Assembly (NCBI GenBank): GCA_963776735.1
Contig: CAVZNV010000018.1
Location: forward strand, 1-64,000
Length of the DNA stretch: 64,000 nt
Direction of reading: 5' to 3'
Source: PALSA-612 sp963776735
GTDB taxonomy: Bacteria > Actinomycetota > Thermoleophilia > Gaiellales > Gaiellaceae
The position numbers and the translations under genes are program-made. Under the pieces are notes generated by a model. It had not been told where the DNA came from. It saw nothing but the letters and a program-made list of their open reading frames with translations, and did not search any database. Shown here one piece after another: positions 8,119-19,354 of the stretch. Position 1 is the stretch's first letter; each line of letters opens with the position of its first letter.

Positions 8119-8915
8119 CCTCGACCGACGCGCAGCGCTGGATCGCCGAGGACGTCGGCACCGGGGACGCGACAACCGACTCGATCATCGACGAGGACGC
8201 GGTCTGCGAGGCGCGGATCGTCGTCAAGGAGCCGGGCGTTGTCTGCGGACTTCGCGCGGCCGCAGAGGTCTTCGAATTGCTCGGCGCACAGCTGGAGCCG
8301 GTCGCCCGGGACGGCGACCGCGTCGAGCCCGGGCCGATCGCGCGAGTGGACGGTCCGGCCAGGGCAGTGCTCACCGGCGAGCGGCTCGCGCTCAACCTGA
8401 TCGGCCGCCTCTCTGGCATCGCCACGCTCACGCGCCGCTACGTCGACGCTGTCGACGGCACCGGCGCCACGATCCTCGACACGCGGAAAACCACGCCGGG
8501 CCTGCGCGACCCGGAGAAGGAGGCCGTGCGGTGCGGCGGTGGCACGAACCACCGGCGCGGCCTCGACGACGGCGTGCTGATCAAGGACAACCATCTGCGG
8601 ATCGCGCCCTCGATCGCCGCGGCCGTCCGCCGCGCTCGCTCGACCGGCCTGCCCGTCGAGGTCGAGGCCGACACGCTCGCCCAGGTCGCCGAAGCAGTCG
8701 ATGCCGGCGCCGACCGCGTGCTGCTCGACAACATGACGCCGGACGAGCTGAGTGCCGCGGTCGCGCTCGTCGCCGGGCGCGCCGAGACCGAGGCCTCCGG
8801 CGGCGTGACGCTCGACACCGTGCGTGCGATCGCCGAGACGGGCGTCGACTTCGTCTCCGTCGGCGCGCTCACCCATTCCGCCCGTTCCCTGGACGTCTCG
8901 CTGGAGGTTCTGTGA
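8109..8915 (+). CDS. nadC: Quinolinate phosphoribosyltransferase (decarboxylating)
   Basis: Converts quinolinate and PRPP to nicotinate mononucleotide, third step of the pathway. Typical motifs: LNLIGRLSGIATLTRRYVDA, ILDTRKTTPGLRDPEKEAVRCGGG, HRRGLDDGVLIKDNH and the VLLDNM barrel strand. The 268-aa length is normal. ATG at 8109 overlaps the nadB end and the gene overlaps nadA by 4 bp, so translation is probably coupled. Confidence 0.95.
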   Translation: MELTSTDAQRWIAEDVGTGDATTDSIIDEDAVCEARIVVKEPGVVCGLRAAAEVFELLGAQLEPVARDGDRVEPGPIARVDGPARAVLTGERLALNLIGRLSGIATLTRRYVDAVDGTGATILDTRKTTPGLRDPEKEAVRCGGGTNHRRGLDDGVLIKDNHLRIAPSIAAAVRRARSTGLPVEVEADTLAQVAEAVDAGADRVLLDNMTPDELSAAVALVAGRAETEASGGVTLDTVRAIAETGVDFVSVGALTHSARSLDVSLEVL

Positions 8916-9847
8916 CCACGCTCGAGATCAGCCGGATGCAGGACGAGGTCAAGGCGCTGGCCCGCGAACGCGGCGCAGTCATCCTCGCCCACAACTACCA
9001 GGTGCCGGAGGTGCAGGACGTGGCCGACTACGTCGGTGACTCCCTCGGCCTGTCCCGCGAGGCAGCGGCCACGGATGCCGAGGCGATCGTCTTCTGCGGT
9101 GTCCACTTCATGGCCGAAACGGCCGCGATCCTCTCCCCCGGCAAGACCGTCTTGATCCCAGACCCGGACGCAGGCTGCTCGCTTGCGGCGTCGATCACGG
9201 CCGACCAGCTCCGCGCGTGGAAGGCCGAGCATCCCGGCGCCGTCGTCGTCTCCTACGTGAACACGACTGCCGAGGTCAAGGCGGAGACGGACTACTGCTG
9301 CACCTCCGGGAACGCGAAAGCCGTGATCGAGGCGATCCCGGACGACACGGAGATCCTGTTCTGTCCGGACATGTTCCTCGGCATGTGGCTCGAGAATGTG
9401 ACCGGTCGCAAGCTCCACGTGTGGCTCGGCGAGTGCCACGTGCACGCGGGAATCCGCCCGGCCGACATCGAGCGCTGGCAGGGGGAAGCACCTGACGCCG
9501 AGCTGCTCGTCCACCCGGAGTGCGGGTGCGCCAGCCAGTGCATGGCGTTCGCGAACGGCCGTACGCACATCCTGTCCACGGAGGGCATGGTCAGGTTCGC
9601 CAGGCAGTCGCCGAAGGACCGGTTCCTGATCGCCACCGAGACGGGGATCATCCACCGGCTGCAGAAGGAAGTGCCGGAGAAGCGCTTCGAGGCCGTCTCT
9701 GAACGGGCGATCTGCCGGTACATGAAGATGATCACGCTCGAGAAGCTCCGCGACTCGCTGCGCGACTGGAAGCATGTGGTCACGGTCGAGCCCGAGATCG
9801 CCGACCGCGCGCGCGGAGCGATCGAGCGCATGGTCGCGATCGTCTAG
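8912..9847 (+). CDS. nadA: Quinolinate synthase
   Basis: [4Fe-4S] enzyme condensing iminoaspartate with DHAP to quinolinate. Conserved features: ILAHNYQVPEVQDVADYVGDSL, CGVHFMAETAAIL, LIPDPDAGCSLA, and the Cys-rich HPECGCASQC near residue 200 contributing to the cluster. GTG at 8912 overlaps the nadC stop by 4 bp. 311 aa, matching the family. Last gene of the operon; a terminator follows. Confidence 0.95.
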   Translation: MTTLEISRMQDEVKALARERGAVILAHNYQVPEVQDVADYVGDSLGLSREAAATDAEAIVFCGVHFMAETAAILSPGKTVLIPDPDAGCSLAASITADQLRAWKAEHPGAVVVSYVNTTAEVKAETDYCCTSGNAKAVIEAIPDDTEILFCPDMFLGMWLENVTGRKLHVWLGECHVHAGIRPADIERWQGEAPDAELLVHPECGCASQCMAFANGRTHILSTEGMVRFARQSPKDRFLIATETGIIHRLQKEVPEKRFEAVSERAICRYMKMITLEKLRDSLRDWKHVVTVEPEIADRARGAIERMVAIV

Positions 9848-9870
9848 CTCGGCCCTGTCCCGACCGGCAC

Positions 9871-9891
9871 CCCCACCCTCATTGGGTGGGG
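9871..9891 (+). terminator. Terminator after the nad operon
   Basis: CCCCACCC-tcatt-GGGTGGGG: a perfect 8-bp stem with 5-nt loop, 23 bp after nadA and before the convergent ABC ATPase gene. No T tract follows. The remaining 89 bp to 9981 show nothing further. Confidence 0.7.
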
Positions 9892-9980
9892 AACCAACCC
9901 GCCACCCCCGCCGAAAGCGTAACCCGCTCAGGCCCGCGCAGGTGTGACCGGATCGTGCCGATTCTGGGAATTTTCGGCGC

Positions 9981-11540
9981 CTAGACCGCGGGCAGCAGGT
10001 CGACCCGGTCGAGCCGCCGCTGCAGCGGGAGGATCGCGTCCGCCGCCTCGATCAGCACCGGGTCGTGCGTCGCGCACACGACTGCGAGCCCGTGCGTCCG
10101 CGCTGCGCGGCCGAGCAGCCGGACGACGGCGTGCGCGTTCTCCTCGTCGAGCCGTGCCGTCGGCTCGTCCATCAACAGCAGTTCGGTGCCGGCGGCCAGT
10201 GCCCGCGCGACGGCGAGCCGCTGTCGCTCGCCGGCGGAGAGCTTGGACGCCGGAATGTCGACGCGGTGCTCGAGGGACACGTCGGCAAGCACCCGCGCGA
10301 CGAGCTCCTCGTCGTCGTCCTCGCGACCTCTGAGCGCGAGCCCGAGCCGCGTGTTCTCGGCCGCCGTCAGGTACGGGATCAGACCCGGCTCTTGCGTCAC
10401 GAGCGCGACGTGCAGTCGCCGCAATTCCGCCAGGTCGGCCCGGCCGACCTCGTCGAGCGTCCGCCCGAGCAGGGTTACGGAGCCGCTCGTCGGCCGGTCG
10501 AGGCCCGCGAGGAGGTGCAAGAGGGTGGTCTTGCCGCTCCCCGAGCGCCCGACGAGCGCCGTGAACGTCCCGGCGGCGAACGTCGCGGTGACCTCTCTCA
10601 GCACCTCGGCCTCGTCGGCGCTGCCGAAACGCCTCGACACGCGATCGAGCGCCGCCACGATCGCTCCGGGCTCTTCGCCGGCCGGCGCCTCGGCCTCGGC
10701 TGGAGCGGCCGGAGCCTCGCCGAGCGGGCGCAGCACGATCTCGCCGCCCTCGGACGCGACGGAGAACTCTCGCGGGTGGCCGGCCTGCCGCAAGAGCGGC
10801 TCGGGAATCCGCACCCAGCCGTGCGACGCGATCAGCGACCGCGGCTCGTCCGGACGCGCCTCTTCCACGATTCGCCCGTCACGGACGTAGACGAGCCGGT
10901 CGGCGATCTCGGCCGCCGCCGTGTCGTGACTGACGATCACGGCCGTGCCCTCGGACTCGCGGACGAACTCGGCGATCATCTCGTAGACGACGCGGGCGTT
11001 CTCGGCGTCGAGCTCGCCTGCCGGCTCGTCGGCGAGCAGGAGTTGCGGGCGGTGCGCGACGGCCGCGCAGACGGCGACGCGCTGCTGCTCGCCGCCCGAG
11101 AGGACGCCCGGACGCTCTCCGGCTCGATCCGCAAGCCCGACCCGCTCGAGCGTCTCACGTGCCCGTTCCTCGGCCTCGTCGCGCGACCGCCCGAGGATCC
11201 GGAGCTGGAGCGCGACCGACTGCAGGCAAGTCAGGTCCGGTGAAAGGAAGCGCGCGTAGTGCTGGTCGAGCAGTCCGAGGTGCCTCGCGCGGAACGCCGC
11301 CGCGGCGCTCCCGCTCAGCCGGCCGATCTCGACGCCCTGGACGCGCGCCGTGCCGGCCGTCAGCTGCTCGAACCCGGCGAGGACGCGGAGCAGCGTGCTC
11401 TTCCCGGAGCCGCTCGGTCCGAGGACGACCACGATCTCGCCCGGCTTGACCGTCAGCGTCAGTCCCTGCAGCGCGACGGTCCCGCCGGCCTCGGAGTCGA
11501 AGATGCGGAACGCGTCGTGCGTCTCGACCGCCGGGGTCAT
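9981..11540 (-). CDS. ABC exporter ATPase with two fused nucleotide-binding domains
   Basis: 519 aa with two complete LolD/FtsE-type ATPase domains. Domain 1 has Walker A GPSGSGKST, signature LSGGEQQRVA and Walker B LLLADEPAGELD; domain 2 has GRSGSGKTT, LSAGERQRLA and LLLMDEPTARLD. An Ala/Glu/Pro-rich linker separates them (about 265-285). The ATG at 11540 overlaps the upstream permease gene by 4 bp. Such ATPases power MacB-like envelope machines (lipoprotein, peptide or antibiotic export); substrate unknown. Having both ATPase domains in one chain pairs naturally with the single very large permease. Confidence 0.85.
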   Translation of the reverse strand: MTPAVETHDAFRIFDSEAGGTVALQGLTLTVKPGEIVVVLGPSGSGKSTLLRVLAGFEQLTAGTARVQGVEIGRLSGSAAAAFRARHLGLLDQHYARFLSPDLTCLQSVALQLRILGRSRDEAEERARETLERVGLADRAGERPGVLSGGEQQRVAVCAAVAHRPQLLLADEPAGELDAENARVVYEMIAEFVRESEGTAVIVSHDTAAAEIADRLVYVRDGRIVEEARPDEPRSLIASHGWVRIPEPLLRQAGHPREFSVASEGGEIVLRPLGEAPAAPAEAEAPAGEEPGAIVAALDRVSRRFGSADEAEVLREVTATFAAGTFTALVGRSGSGKTTLLHLLAGLDRPTSGSVTLLGRTLDEVGRADLAELRRLHVALVTQEPGLIPYLTAAENTRLGLALRGREDDDEELVARVLADVSLEHRVDIPASKLSAGERQRLAVARALAAGTELLLMDEPTARLDEENAHAVVRLLGRAARTHGLAVVCATHDPVLIEAADAILPLQRRLDRVDLLPAV

Positions 11541-14500
11541 TCGAGGCTCCAGTTGGCCCGCGGAGGGAGGTCCTGCGCGAAGGCCCGCCGCGCGGTGAGC
11601 TCGACCAGCACGAGCAGGACTCCGATCAGGATCGCGACTGCCGCCAGCCCGATGCCCCACGCCGGCACGAGGCGCAGCGGCGGGTCGGGCACGGTGTTCG
11701 CCGCGGACACCTGCACCAGTGCCACGACGAGGCGCGACAGAACCAGCCCGAGGACGATGCCTCCGACGACGCCGAACGCGACCAGGACGATCGAGCGGAT
11801 CTGGAACTGGCGCCGCAGCACCGCGGGTGCGACGCCCTGGGCCTCGAGGTCGAAGAGGTCGCCTCGTTCGTCGCGGAGGTCGCTGACGAGCGCGACCAGG
11901 AATCCGGCGGCGGCCAGGACGAGAGCGGCCAGTGCGGAGACAGTCAGCGCGATCTCGATCGCCCGCGCCAGCGGGTCGCCGGCGAGCCCTGAGGCCGTCG
12001 CCCGTCTGGACGCGACCTGGAGCGCCGTGAACGGCGGCGCCGCCAGCGCCGCGGCGGTTCGCGCATCCTCCGAGTCCGGGGCCGAAAGCCAGAGCTCGGT
12101 CGGGTCGCCACGTCCGGGCAGGCGCCCGTCGAGCGCGGTCGACAGCGCCGACTCGTCGGCGATCACGAATCCCTCGCCGAACTGCTCGGCGTCCGGGAAC
12201 CGCGACGCCACGCCCACGACCTCTGCCGTCACCTGGAAATCGCCGAAGTCGAGCGGAAAGCGGGCGCCGGGATGGAGGGAGCGCCCGAGGTCGCTGCTGA
12301 CGACAACCGGCAGCGGCCAGCGATCGGTCGCCTGCGGCTCCCGGACGAGCACCGTCTGGCCCGTGTCGAACGCGTAGCGCAGCGTCCCCGCCGCCAGGCT
12401 CGCGCCGCCCTTCGCGACCCAGTTCCGCCAGTCGGTCAGCACGGTGTTGCCGGCCCGCAACGGTCCGAGCAGCATGCTGCCGGACGGGATCGTGGTGGCG
12501 CCCGCCTCGGCGTCCCGGTGGGAGAAGCCGTACTGCTCGCCCGTCGAGAGCGACACTTCGAGTCCCGTGAACTCGCGAATCCCGGCCGGCAGAGCCACCC
12601 GCAGGTCGTGGCGTCCCGGCGCCTGGTTGCCGAGCTGGACGGTCACCGTGCGGCCGCGTGCGTCCGTGCCGGCGAGCGCGAGGGCGAGCGCGACGCCCCG
12701 AATCCGCACGGGCAGCGTCAGCACACGCGCCGACGCCGGCAGCGTCACTCCGTGGAGCGCAACGTGCCCGTGCGCTGCGAGGCGATCGGCGATCTGGCCC
12801 CTGCTCAGTGACGAGAAGTCGGAGCGCCAGTGCAGGTTGCGAATCGCCGCCGCCGGGATACCGAGCACCGCCGGGCTGGCCGCGCTCGAACCCTGTCCCG
12901 GCGCGGTGCCGATCTGCCGGACGATCGGGTAGGCCTGCACGCCGGGCGCGATGCGGTCGTACGAGCCGAGCGGCGCCGCGTCGAGCGGGAGCACGAGCCG
13001 TGATGCCTCGGTCACCGCGAAGTCGAGCGGAACCGAGAACGCGGCCTCGTCCTGCGCGCCCTGGGCCAGCGTGGCGCGATAGCTGGAGGCGAACAGCGCC
13101 AGTCCGAGGCTGATGACGAGGAAGGCGCAGATCGCCACGGTTCGCCGCCGCGCCCGCGTGAGCGCGAGCGTGGCCAGGCGGAAGGGCAGCGCCGCGCTCC
13201 GAGACAGCCGCTCGACGCCGCGCATCAGCGGCCCGAGCAGGCGTGCGACGAGCACGGCTGCGACGAACGCGACGAGACCGGGGAGGAGAACCATCAGCGT
13301 CGGGTCGCCGCCGGAAGCGAGCGTGTCGGCGTCAAGGCCGCCGCGGGCGACCTCGAGCACGACCGCGACGAGCGCTCCGGCGGCGGCGACGTCGAGCAGG
13401 CCGATCCGGCGGCGGCGGCCGCCGTCCTCCGACGACGCGACGACGGCGAGGATCGCGATCGTCGCTGCGAGCCAGGCTCCGATCGTCGCGACCAGCGCCG
13501 TCCAGCTCCACAGCGTCTGCGAGAGGACGTCTCCGGCCGGCAGGTCGAGACCGTCGGCGACGAGCGCGACCACGACGATTCCGCCGATCAGACCGAGGGC
13601 GAGTCCGGCGAGCGTCATCGCCGAGATCTCGCCGGCGAGCGCGAGAGCCAGCTGCGGCCGTCGCGCGCCGCGCTGCGCGAGCCGCCGTTGCTCGTTCGCG
13701 AGCCCGCGGCGCAGCCCGATTGCGGCGACGAGCGCGAAGCCGAGCAGAAGCGCGCTCAGCTCCCCGCCGATCAGCACCATGCGCGCGCTCGTCGACCGAC
13801 CGCGCGACTGCGCGTCCAGGAGCGCCGCGTCGGGGCCGCTCAGCTCGTAGAGGTCGCTGATCGCCGACAGGCGCGTCTGCTGCTGCGATTCGCGTGCGAG
13901 CAGATTCGAGATCTCCCACGACTGGATCCCGTGCGGATCGATCGGTGCCAGCCAGCTGTAGGCGCGGTAGATGCCGTCGAAAGCGGGCAAGCGGTCGAAG
14001 GCGGCTGCGCCGGAGGCGAGCAGGATCGTCGGCCGCTGACCGTTGTTCTGCGCCGTCGGCTGGAGCGTGTCGCCGAACACCGCGCGGTCGGGCAGGTCGA
14101 CGATGCCGACGCGCACGAGGTTGATGCCGCCTTCGCTCCACGTCGTCCGTGTGCCCGGACCGAGCTGCACGACCTCGCACGCGGCGGGCGTGCAACTACG
14201 CGGAAGTCGGCCGGATTCGAGGCGGGCGATCCGGACGAGCCCTTTGACGCTCGCGAGCTGGACGAGGCCGCCGCCGACGCGCAGCTCGCGGAGGAACGTG
14301 CCCGACAGGAGCTGCGCCTTTGTGAGCTTGGCGAGTGCTCCGCGGGCCGTGGCATCCGCCTGGGCGTAGTTCTGGCCGAAGGGGAGGTTGAACAGGTCGA
14401 CGCGGAAGGCGCGCTGCGAGAGCGGCAGGTCGGCGATTGCCTGCTGGACTGCTCGGTCGCGCGCCTCGACGCTGCCGCCGACGGCCGCCGTCAGCATCGC

Positions 14501-14623
14501 GACCGCCACGGCGAGCCCGCCGACGATCAGCGCGGCCCGTCCCGGCTGTGCGCGGAGACGTGCAGCGACGACGGAGAGGACGGCGGTCGTTCGCCGGACG
14601 CCGACGACGAGGAAATGGCGCAT
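11537..14623 (-). CDS. Giant FtsX-like ABC permease
   Basis: About 1028 aa. An N-terminal helix (residues about 25-50) is followed by a large extracytoplasmic domain, a first block of helices (about 275-480), a second extracytoplasmic domain (about 490-850) and final helices (about 870-1020), the layout of duplicated FtsX/MacB-type permeases. LRDERGDLFDLEAQGVAPAV near the C-terminus is the cytoplasmic loop typical of FtsX domains. It is transcribed just upstream of its ATPase. ATG at 14623 is preferred over TTG at 14632. Substrate unknown; likely mechanotransmission or lipid/peptide extraction. Confidence 0.8.
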   Translation of the reverse strand: MRHFLVVGVRRTTAVLSVVAARLRAQPGRAALIVGGLAVAVAMLTAAVGGSVEARDRAVQQAIADLPLSQRAFRVDLFNLPFGQNYAQADATARGALAKLTKAQLLSGTFLRELRVGGGLVQLASVKGLVRIARLESGRLPRSCTPAACEVVQLGPGTRTTWSEGGINLVRVGIVDLPDRAVFGDTLQPTAQNNGQRPTILLASGAAAFDRLPAFDGIYRAYSWLAPIDPHGIQSWEISNLLARESQQQTRLSAISDLYELSGPDAALLDAQSRGRSTSARMVLIGGELSALLLGFALVAAIGLRRGLANEQRRLAQRGARRPQLALALAGEISAMTLAGLALGLIGGIVVVALVADGLDLPAGDVLSQTLWSWTALVATIGAWLAATIAILAVVASSEDGGRRRRIGLLDVAAAGALVAVVLEVARGGLDADTLASGGDPTLMVLLPGLVAFVAAVLVARLLGPLMRGVERLSRSAALPFRLATLALTRARRRTVAICAFLVISLGLALFASSYRATLAQGAQDEAAFSVPLDFAVTEASRLVLPLDAAPLGSYDRIAPGVQAYPIVRQIGTAPGQGSSAASPAVLGIPAAAIRNLHWRSDFSSLSRGQIADRLAAHGHVALHGVTLPASARVLTLPVRIRGVALALALAGTDARGRTVTVQLGNQAPGRHDLRVALPAGIREFTGLEVSLSTGEQYGFSHRDAEAGATTIPSGSMLLGPLRAGNTVLTDWRNWVAKGGASLAAGTLRYAFDTGQTVLVREPQATDRWPLPVVVSSDLGRSLHPGARFPLDFGDFQVTAEVVGVASRFPDAEQFGEGFVIADESALSTALDGRLPGRGDPTELWLSAPDSEDARTAAALAAPPFTALQVASRRATASGLAGDPLARAIEIALTVSALAALVLAAAGFLVALVSDLRDERGDLFDLEAQGVAPAVLRRQFQIRSIVLVAFGVVGGIVLGLVLSRLVVALVQVSAANTVPDPPLRLVPAWGIGLAAVAILIGVLLVLVELTARRAFAQDLPPRANWSLE

Positions 14624-14657
14624 AACCGGCAAAGAGTTTAGACTGGTGTCGCAGGCA

Positions 14658-15194
14658 ATGGCAAAGAAACCGCCACGTTACGACGTTCCAAACGCTGCGC
14701 CGGAGCCGCTGCGCCAGGTGCAGCTGTTCGTGAACACGGTCAACTGCGAGAGCGGCGAGGACTGGCTCGCGTCCTGGCTCGAGTCGCTCGACGTCTCGGG
14801 TTCGGCCGAAGAGCTCGACCGGGCGCGAACGGTGCGCGAGGCGCTGCGCGAGCTGCTCTACGCGAACAACCTCCAGCCGCTCGAGGGCAAACCGCTGCCC
14901 GTGCTCGCCGGCGCCGCCGAGCGCGCTGCGCTGACGATCGACTTCTCGCGGCCTGAGCTCGTGGCGCGTGCGGAGGGCGTCGACGGCGCCGTCGGCCGCG
15001 TGCTTGCGATCTCCTACCTGGCGATGCTGGACGGGAGCTGGCCGCGGCTCAAGTGCTGCCGCAACTACCACTGTCGCTGGTCGTTCTACGACTACTCGAA
15101 GAACCGCTCCGCGAGCTGGTGCTCGATGCAGCTCTGCGGGAACCGCCGCAAGACGCGGGCCTACCGCGCGCGCCGGGCGGAGCTTCCTAGCTGA
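14658..15194 (+). CDS. ABATE/CGNR zinc-finger regulator
   Basis: 178 aa. The N-terminal part (VNTVNCESGEDWLASWLESL) is an ABATE domain, a likely ligand-sensing stress module. The C-terminus has a treble-clef CGNR zinc finger: CCRNYHCRWSFYDYSKNRSASWCSMQLCGNRRKTRAYR. CGNR proteins are predicted transcription regulators in actinobacteria. A TAGACT -10 hexamer at 14639-14644 lies 13 bp before the ATG, giving a very short leader. It diverges from the FtsX-like permease and overlaps the CoA-transferase gene by 8 bp at the 3' end. Confidence 0.85.
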   Translation: MAKKPPRYDVPNAAPEPLRQVQLFVNTVNCESGEDWLASWLESLDVSGSAEELDRARTVREALRELLYANNLQPLEGKPLPVLAGAAERAALTIDFSRPELVARAEGVDGAVGRVLAISYLAMLDGSWPRLKCCRNYHCRWSFYDYSKNRSASWCSMQLCGNRRKTRAYRARRAELPS

Positions 15195-16383
15195 CGGAGC
15201 CGACGACGCCGTCCGCGGCGAGCCGCTCGATCTCCTCGTCGGAGTAGCCCAGCTCGGCCAGTACCTCGGCCGTGTCGGCGCCGAGCTCGGGCGGGGCAGA
15301 CGCGTGGCGCACCCGCTCCCCGTCGACGGACACGGGGAACGCCGGAATGCGCAGGCCGGACAGCGCGGGGTGGGGGAGGTCCTGCAGGATCTCGAGCGCA
15401 TCGGTCTGCTCGGCCGCGGCCACCTCGGACACGTCCTGCACCGGCGCCGCCGGAACGTTTGCCTCGCCGAGCACGGCCAGCCAGTGCTCCCGCGACTCTG
15501 CGGCGAACCGCTCGGCGAGTACCGGCACGAGCTCGTCTCGGTTCGCGACGCGGTCGGCGTTCGTGGCAAAGCGCCGGTCTTCGGCCAGCTCGGGCAGCCC
15601 GAGCGCGGAGACGAGAGAGGCGAACAGCCTGTCGTTCCCGGCCGCGACCATCAGCCTGCCGTCCGTAGCCGCAAACGCCTGGTACGGGACGATCGACGGG
15701 AAGGCCGTGCCCCGGCCGGAGGGCACGGCGCCGGAGCCGAAGAAGCCGGTCAGGTGGTAGGCCATGAACCCGAGCGCCGTTTCGTAGAGGGACACGTCCA
15801 CCTCACGGCCCGCGCCCGTCCGCTCCCGCTCGTGCAGCGCCGCCAGGATCCCGAGCGCGGCCCACATGCCGGTGCCCTGGTCGGCGATCGAGACGCCGGC
15901 CCGGACGCCGTCGCGTCCCGGCTCGCCCGTGACGCTGATGATCCCGCCTGCTGCCTGCGCCAGCGGGTCGTAGCCGGGCCGGTCGCGCCACGGACCGGTC
16001 GGGCCGAACGAGCGGATCGAGCAGTACACGAGCCTCGGGTTCCGCTCGCGCAGCGCCTCGGCGCCGAGCCCGCGCTCGTCCGCTAGCCCCGGCCGCAGGC
16101 TCTGGACGAAGACGTCGCCGCGGTCGACGAGCCGCAGCATCACGTCGTGGCCGCGGCGCAGGTCGACGCAGACCGAGCGCTTGCCCGCGTTCACCGTCAG
16201 GAACAGCGTGCTTTCTCCGTCCCACCACGGCGGCCCCCAGGTACGCGCCTCGTCGCCGCCGCGCGGCGGCTCGATCTTGACGACGTCGGCGCCCAGCCCG
16301 GCCAGCACCTCGGTGCAGTACGGCCCGGCGAGGGAGGTCGTCACGTCGACGACGCGGATACCTCGCAGCGGCAGGAAGGTCAC
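15187..16383 (-). CDS. CaiB/BaiF family (class III) CoA-transferase
   Basis: 398 aa. N-terminal LRGIRVVDVTTSLAGPYCTEVLAGLGADVVKIEPP is the family hallmark; IADQGTGMWAALGILAALHER carries the conserved catalytic Asp (around residue 168). Family members move CoA between carboxylic acids (carnitine, oxalate, mesaconate and others). The substrate cannot be told from sequence or from the unrelated neighbours. Confidence 0.88.
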   Translation of the reverse strand: MTFLPLRGIRVVDVTTSLAGPYCTEVLAGLGADVVKIEPPRGGDEARTWGPPWWDGESTLFLTVNAGKRSVCVDLRRGHDVMLRLVDRGDVFVQSLRPGLADERGLGAEALRERNPRLVYCSIRSFGPTGPWRDRPGYDPLAQAAGGIISVTGEPGRDGVRAGVSIADQGTGMWAALGILAALHERERTGAGREVDVSLYETALGFMAYHLTGFFGSGAVPSGRGTAFPSIVPYQAFAATDGRLMVAAGNDRLFASLVSALGLPELAEDRRFATNADRVANRDELVPVLAERFAAESREHWLAVLGEANVPAAPVQDVSEVAAAEQTDALEILQDLPHPALSGLRIPAFPVSVDGERVRHASAPPELGADTAEVLAELGYSDEEIERLAADGVVGSVS

Positions 16384-16532
16384 GCCGCGATGCTATTCAG
16401 AGCCGCCCGGCGACGACCCTGAGATCGTCGACCAGTGCGGCGAGCACCTTGTCCTTCCGGTCTCGCGCGCGCGGCGTTTTCGCGCAGCGCGTCAATCGGG
16501 CTCACGCCACTCCGGTTCCCTAATCTCAGGTC

Positions 16533-18393
<1,861 letters not shown>

Positions 18394-18419
<26 letters not shown>

Positions 18420-19011
18420 GCTGCTCGAACGCGCGCTCGAACACCGCCTGCGGCTGCGCGCCGAGGACGAGCAGGCGCCGGTCGATCAGGAAGCCGGGCA
18501 CGCCCGTGATGCCGATCGAGACGGCCTGGGCCGTCAGCCCGTGGACGCGGTCGCGATACGCGTCGCCCGCGAGCACCTCGTCCACCTCGGACCCGTCCAG
18601 CCCCGCCTCGACCGTCAGCGAACGCAGCACCTCCGGATCGCCGATGTTCCGAGCCTCCGCCCAGTAGGCGTCCATCAGCCGGTCGTGCACCGCGGCGTGC
18701 AACCCCCGTTCGCGCGCGAGCTCGGTGACCCGCAGTGCACGCATCGTGTTCGGCACGACGTCCGGCGGCGGGTTGTACGCGAGCCCTTCCTCGACGAAGC
18801 GCGCGCGCAGCCGGTCGTGGAAGCCCTCGCCGTACCGCGCGTGCAGCTGCTCGCGCGGAATGCCGCCCTTCGAGTACTCGGGATGGAGGTCGAAGGGCAA
18901 CCACGTGACCTCGGCACCGAACCGGCGCGGGATCCACTCGGCCGTCGGCTGGCCGAGCCGGCAGAACGGTCAGATGTAGTCCGACCAGACGAGGACGTCG
19001 TGCTCGGCCAC
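18394..19011 (-). CDS. FrnE/DsbA-family oxidoreductase with in-frame UGA at the active-site Cys (candidate selenoprotein)
   Basis: 205 codons. The frame starts at GTG 19011 (VAEHDVLVWSDYI), meets TGA at 18972-18970, and continues without break as PFCRLGQPTAEW to a stop at 18394. In FrnE/DsbA2 proteins this position is the first Cys of a CPxC motif, so the UGA replaces exactly the catalytic residue (U-P-F-C). The rest is a full thioredoxin/DsbA fold with the cis-Pro motif ITGVPGFLIDRR. Start and queF stop overlap (TAGTG), so translation is coupled. Selenocysteine is the attractive reading and requires selABCD elsewhere; a sequencing error or null mutation (TGC to TGA) are alternatives. Confidence 0.75.
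18936..18958 (-). promoter_or_regulatory. Candidate bacterial SECIS hairpin after the UGA codon
   Basis: On the minus strand CTCGGCC and GGCCGAG form a perfect 7-bp stem (plus an outer G-U pair) around a 7-nt loop AGCCGAC, starting 12 nt after the UGA of the FrnE-like gene. Position and size fit a bacterial SECIS, but GC-rich DNA forms hairpins readily and the loop consensus is loose. Confidence 0.4.
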
Positions 19012-19334
19012 TACGCGGACGCGGTGATCGTGATCCCGCCGCGTGCCTTCTGCGTCAGCGCGACGTCCACCGAGTCCGGCGCGACGCCCAGCGCATCCGC
19101 GACGTCGTCCCTGATCCGCACAGCGAGCGCCTCGCAGAAGTGCTCCTCGTTCCGGAAGCCGCCCAGGTACTGCTTGAGCGACCGGGTCTCGAGACACGTC
19201 TCGCCCGGCCGGTAGCGAATCGTCAGCGCATACCAGTCCGGCTGGTGCGTGAGCGGACAGACGGCGGTCAACTCGTCGCCGGTCAGATCCACCTCGCGCA
19301 CGCCGGGGTTCGGGAACGTCTCGAGCGCCGCCAC
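19011..19334 (-). CDS. queF: NADPH-dependent 7-cyano-7-deazaguanine (preQ0) reductase
   Basis: 107 aa, the short single-domain QueF class. Catalytic Cys is in VCPLTHQPDW; ETRSLKQYLGGFRNEEHFCEA contains the substrate-binding Glu and the conserved SLK and E(H) residues. It reduces preQ0 to preQ1 for queuosine synthesis. GTG 19334 is chosen because it precedes the conserved ETFPNPG. Other queuosine genes are not nearby. It overlaps the start of the FrnE-like gene by 1 bp. Confidence 0.9.
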   Translation of the reverse strand: MAALETFPNPGVREVDLTGDELTAVCPLTHQPDWYALTIRYRPGETCLETRSLKQYLGGFRNEEHFCEALAVRIRDDVADALGVAPDSVDVALTQKARGGITITASA

Positions 19335-19354
19335 ACGCGTACTGTAGGCGCGCG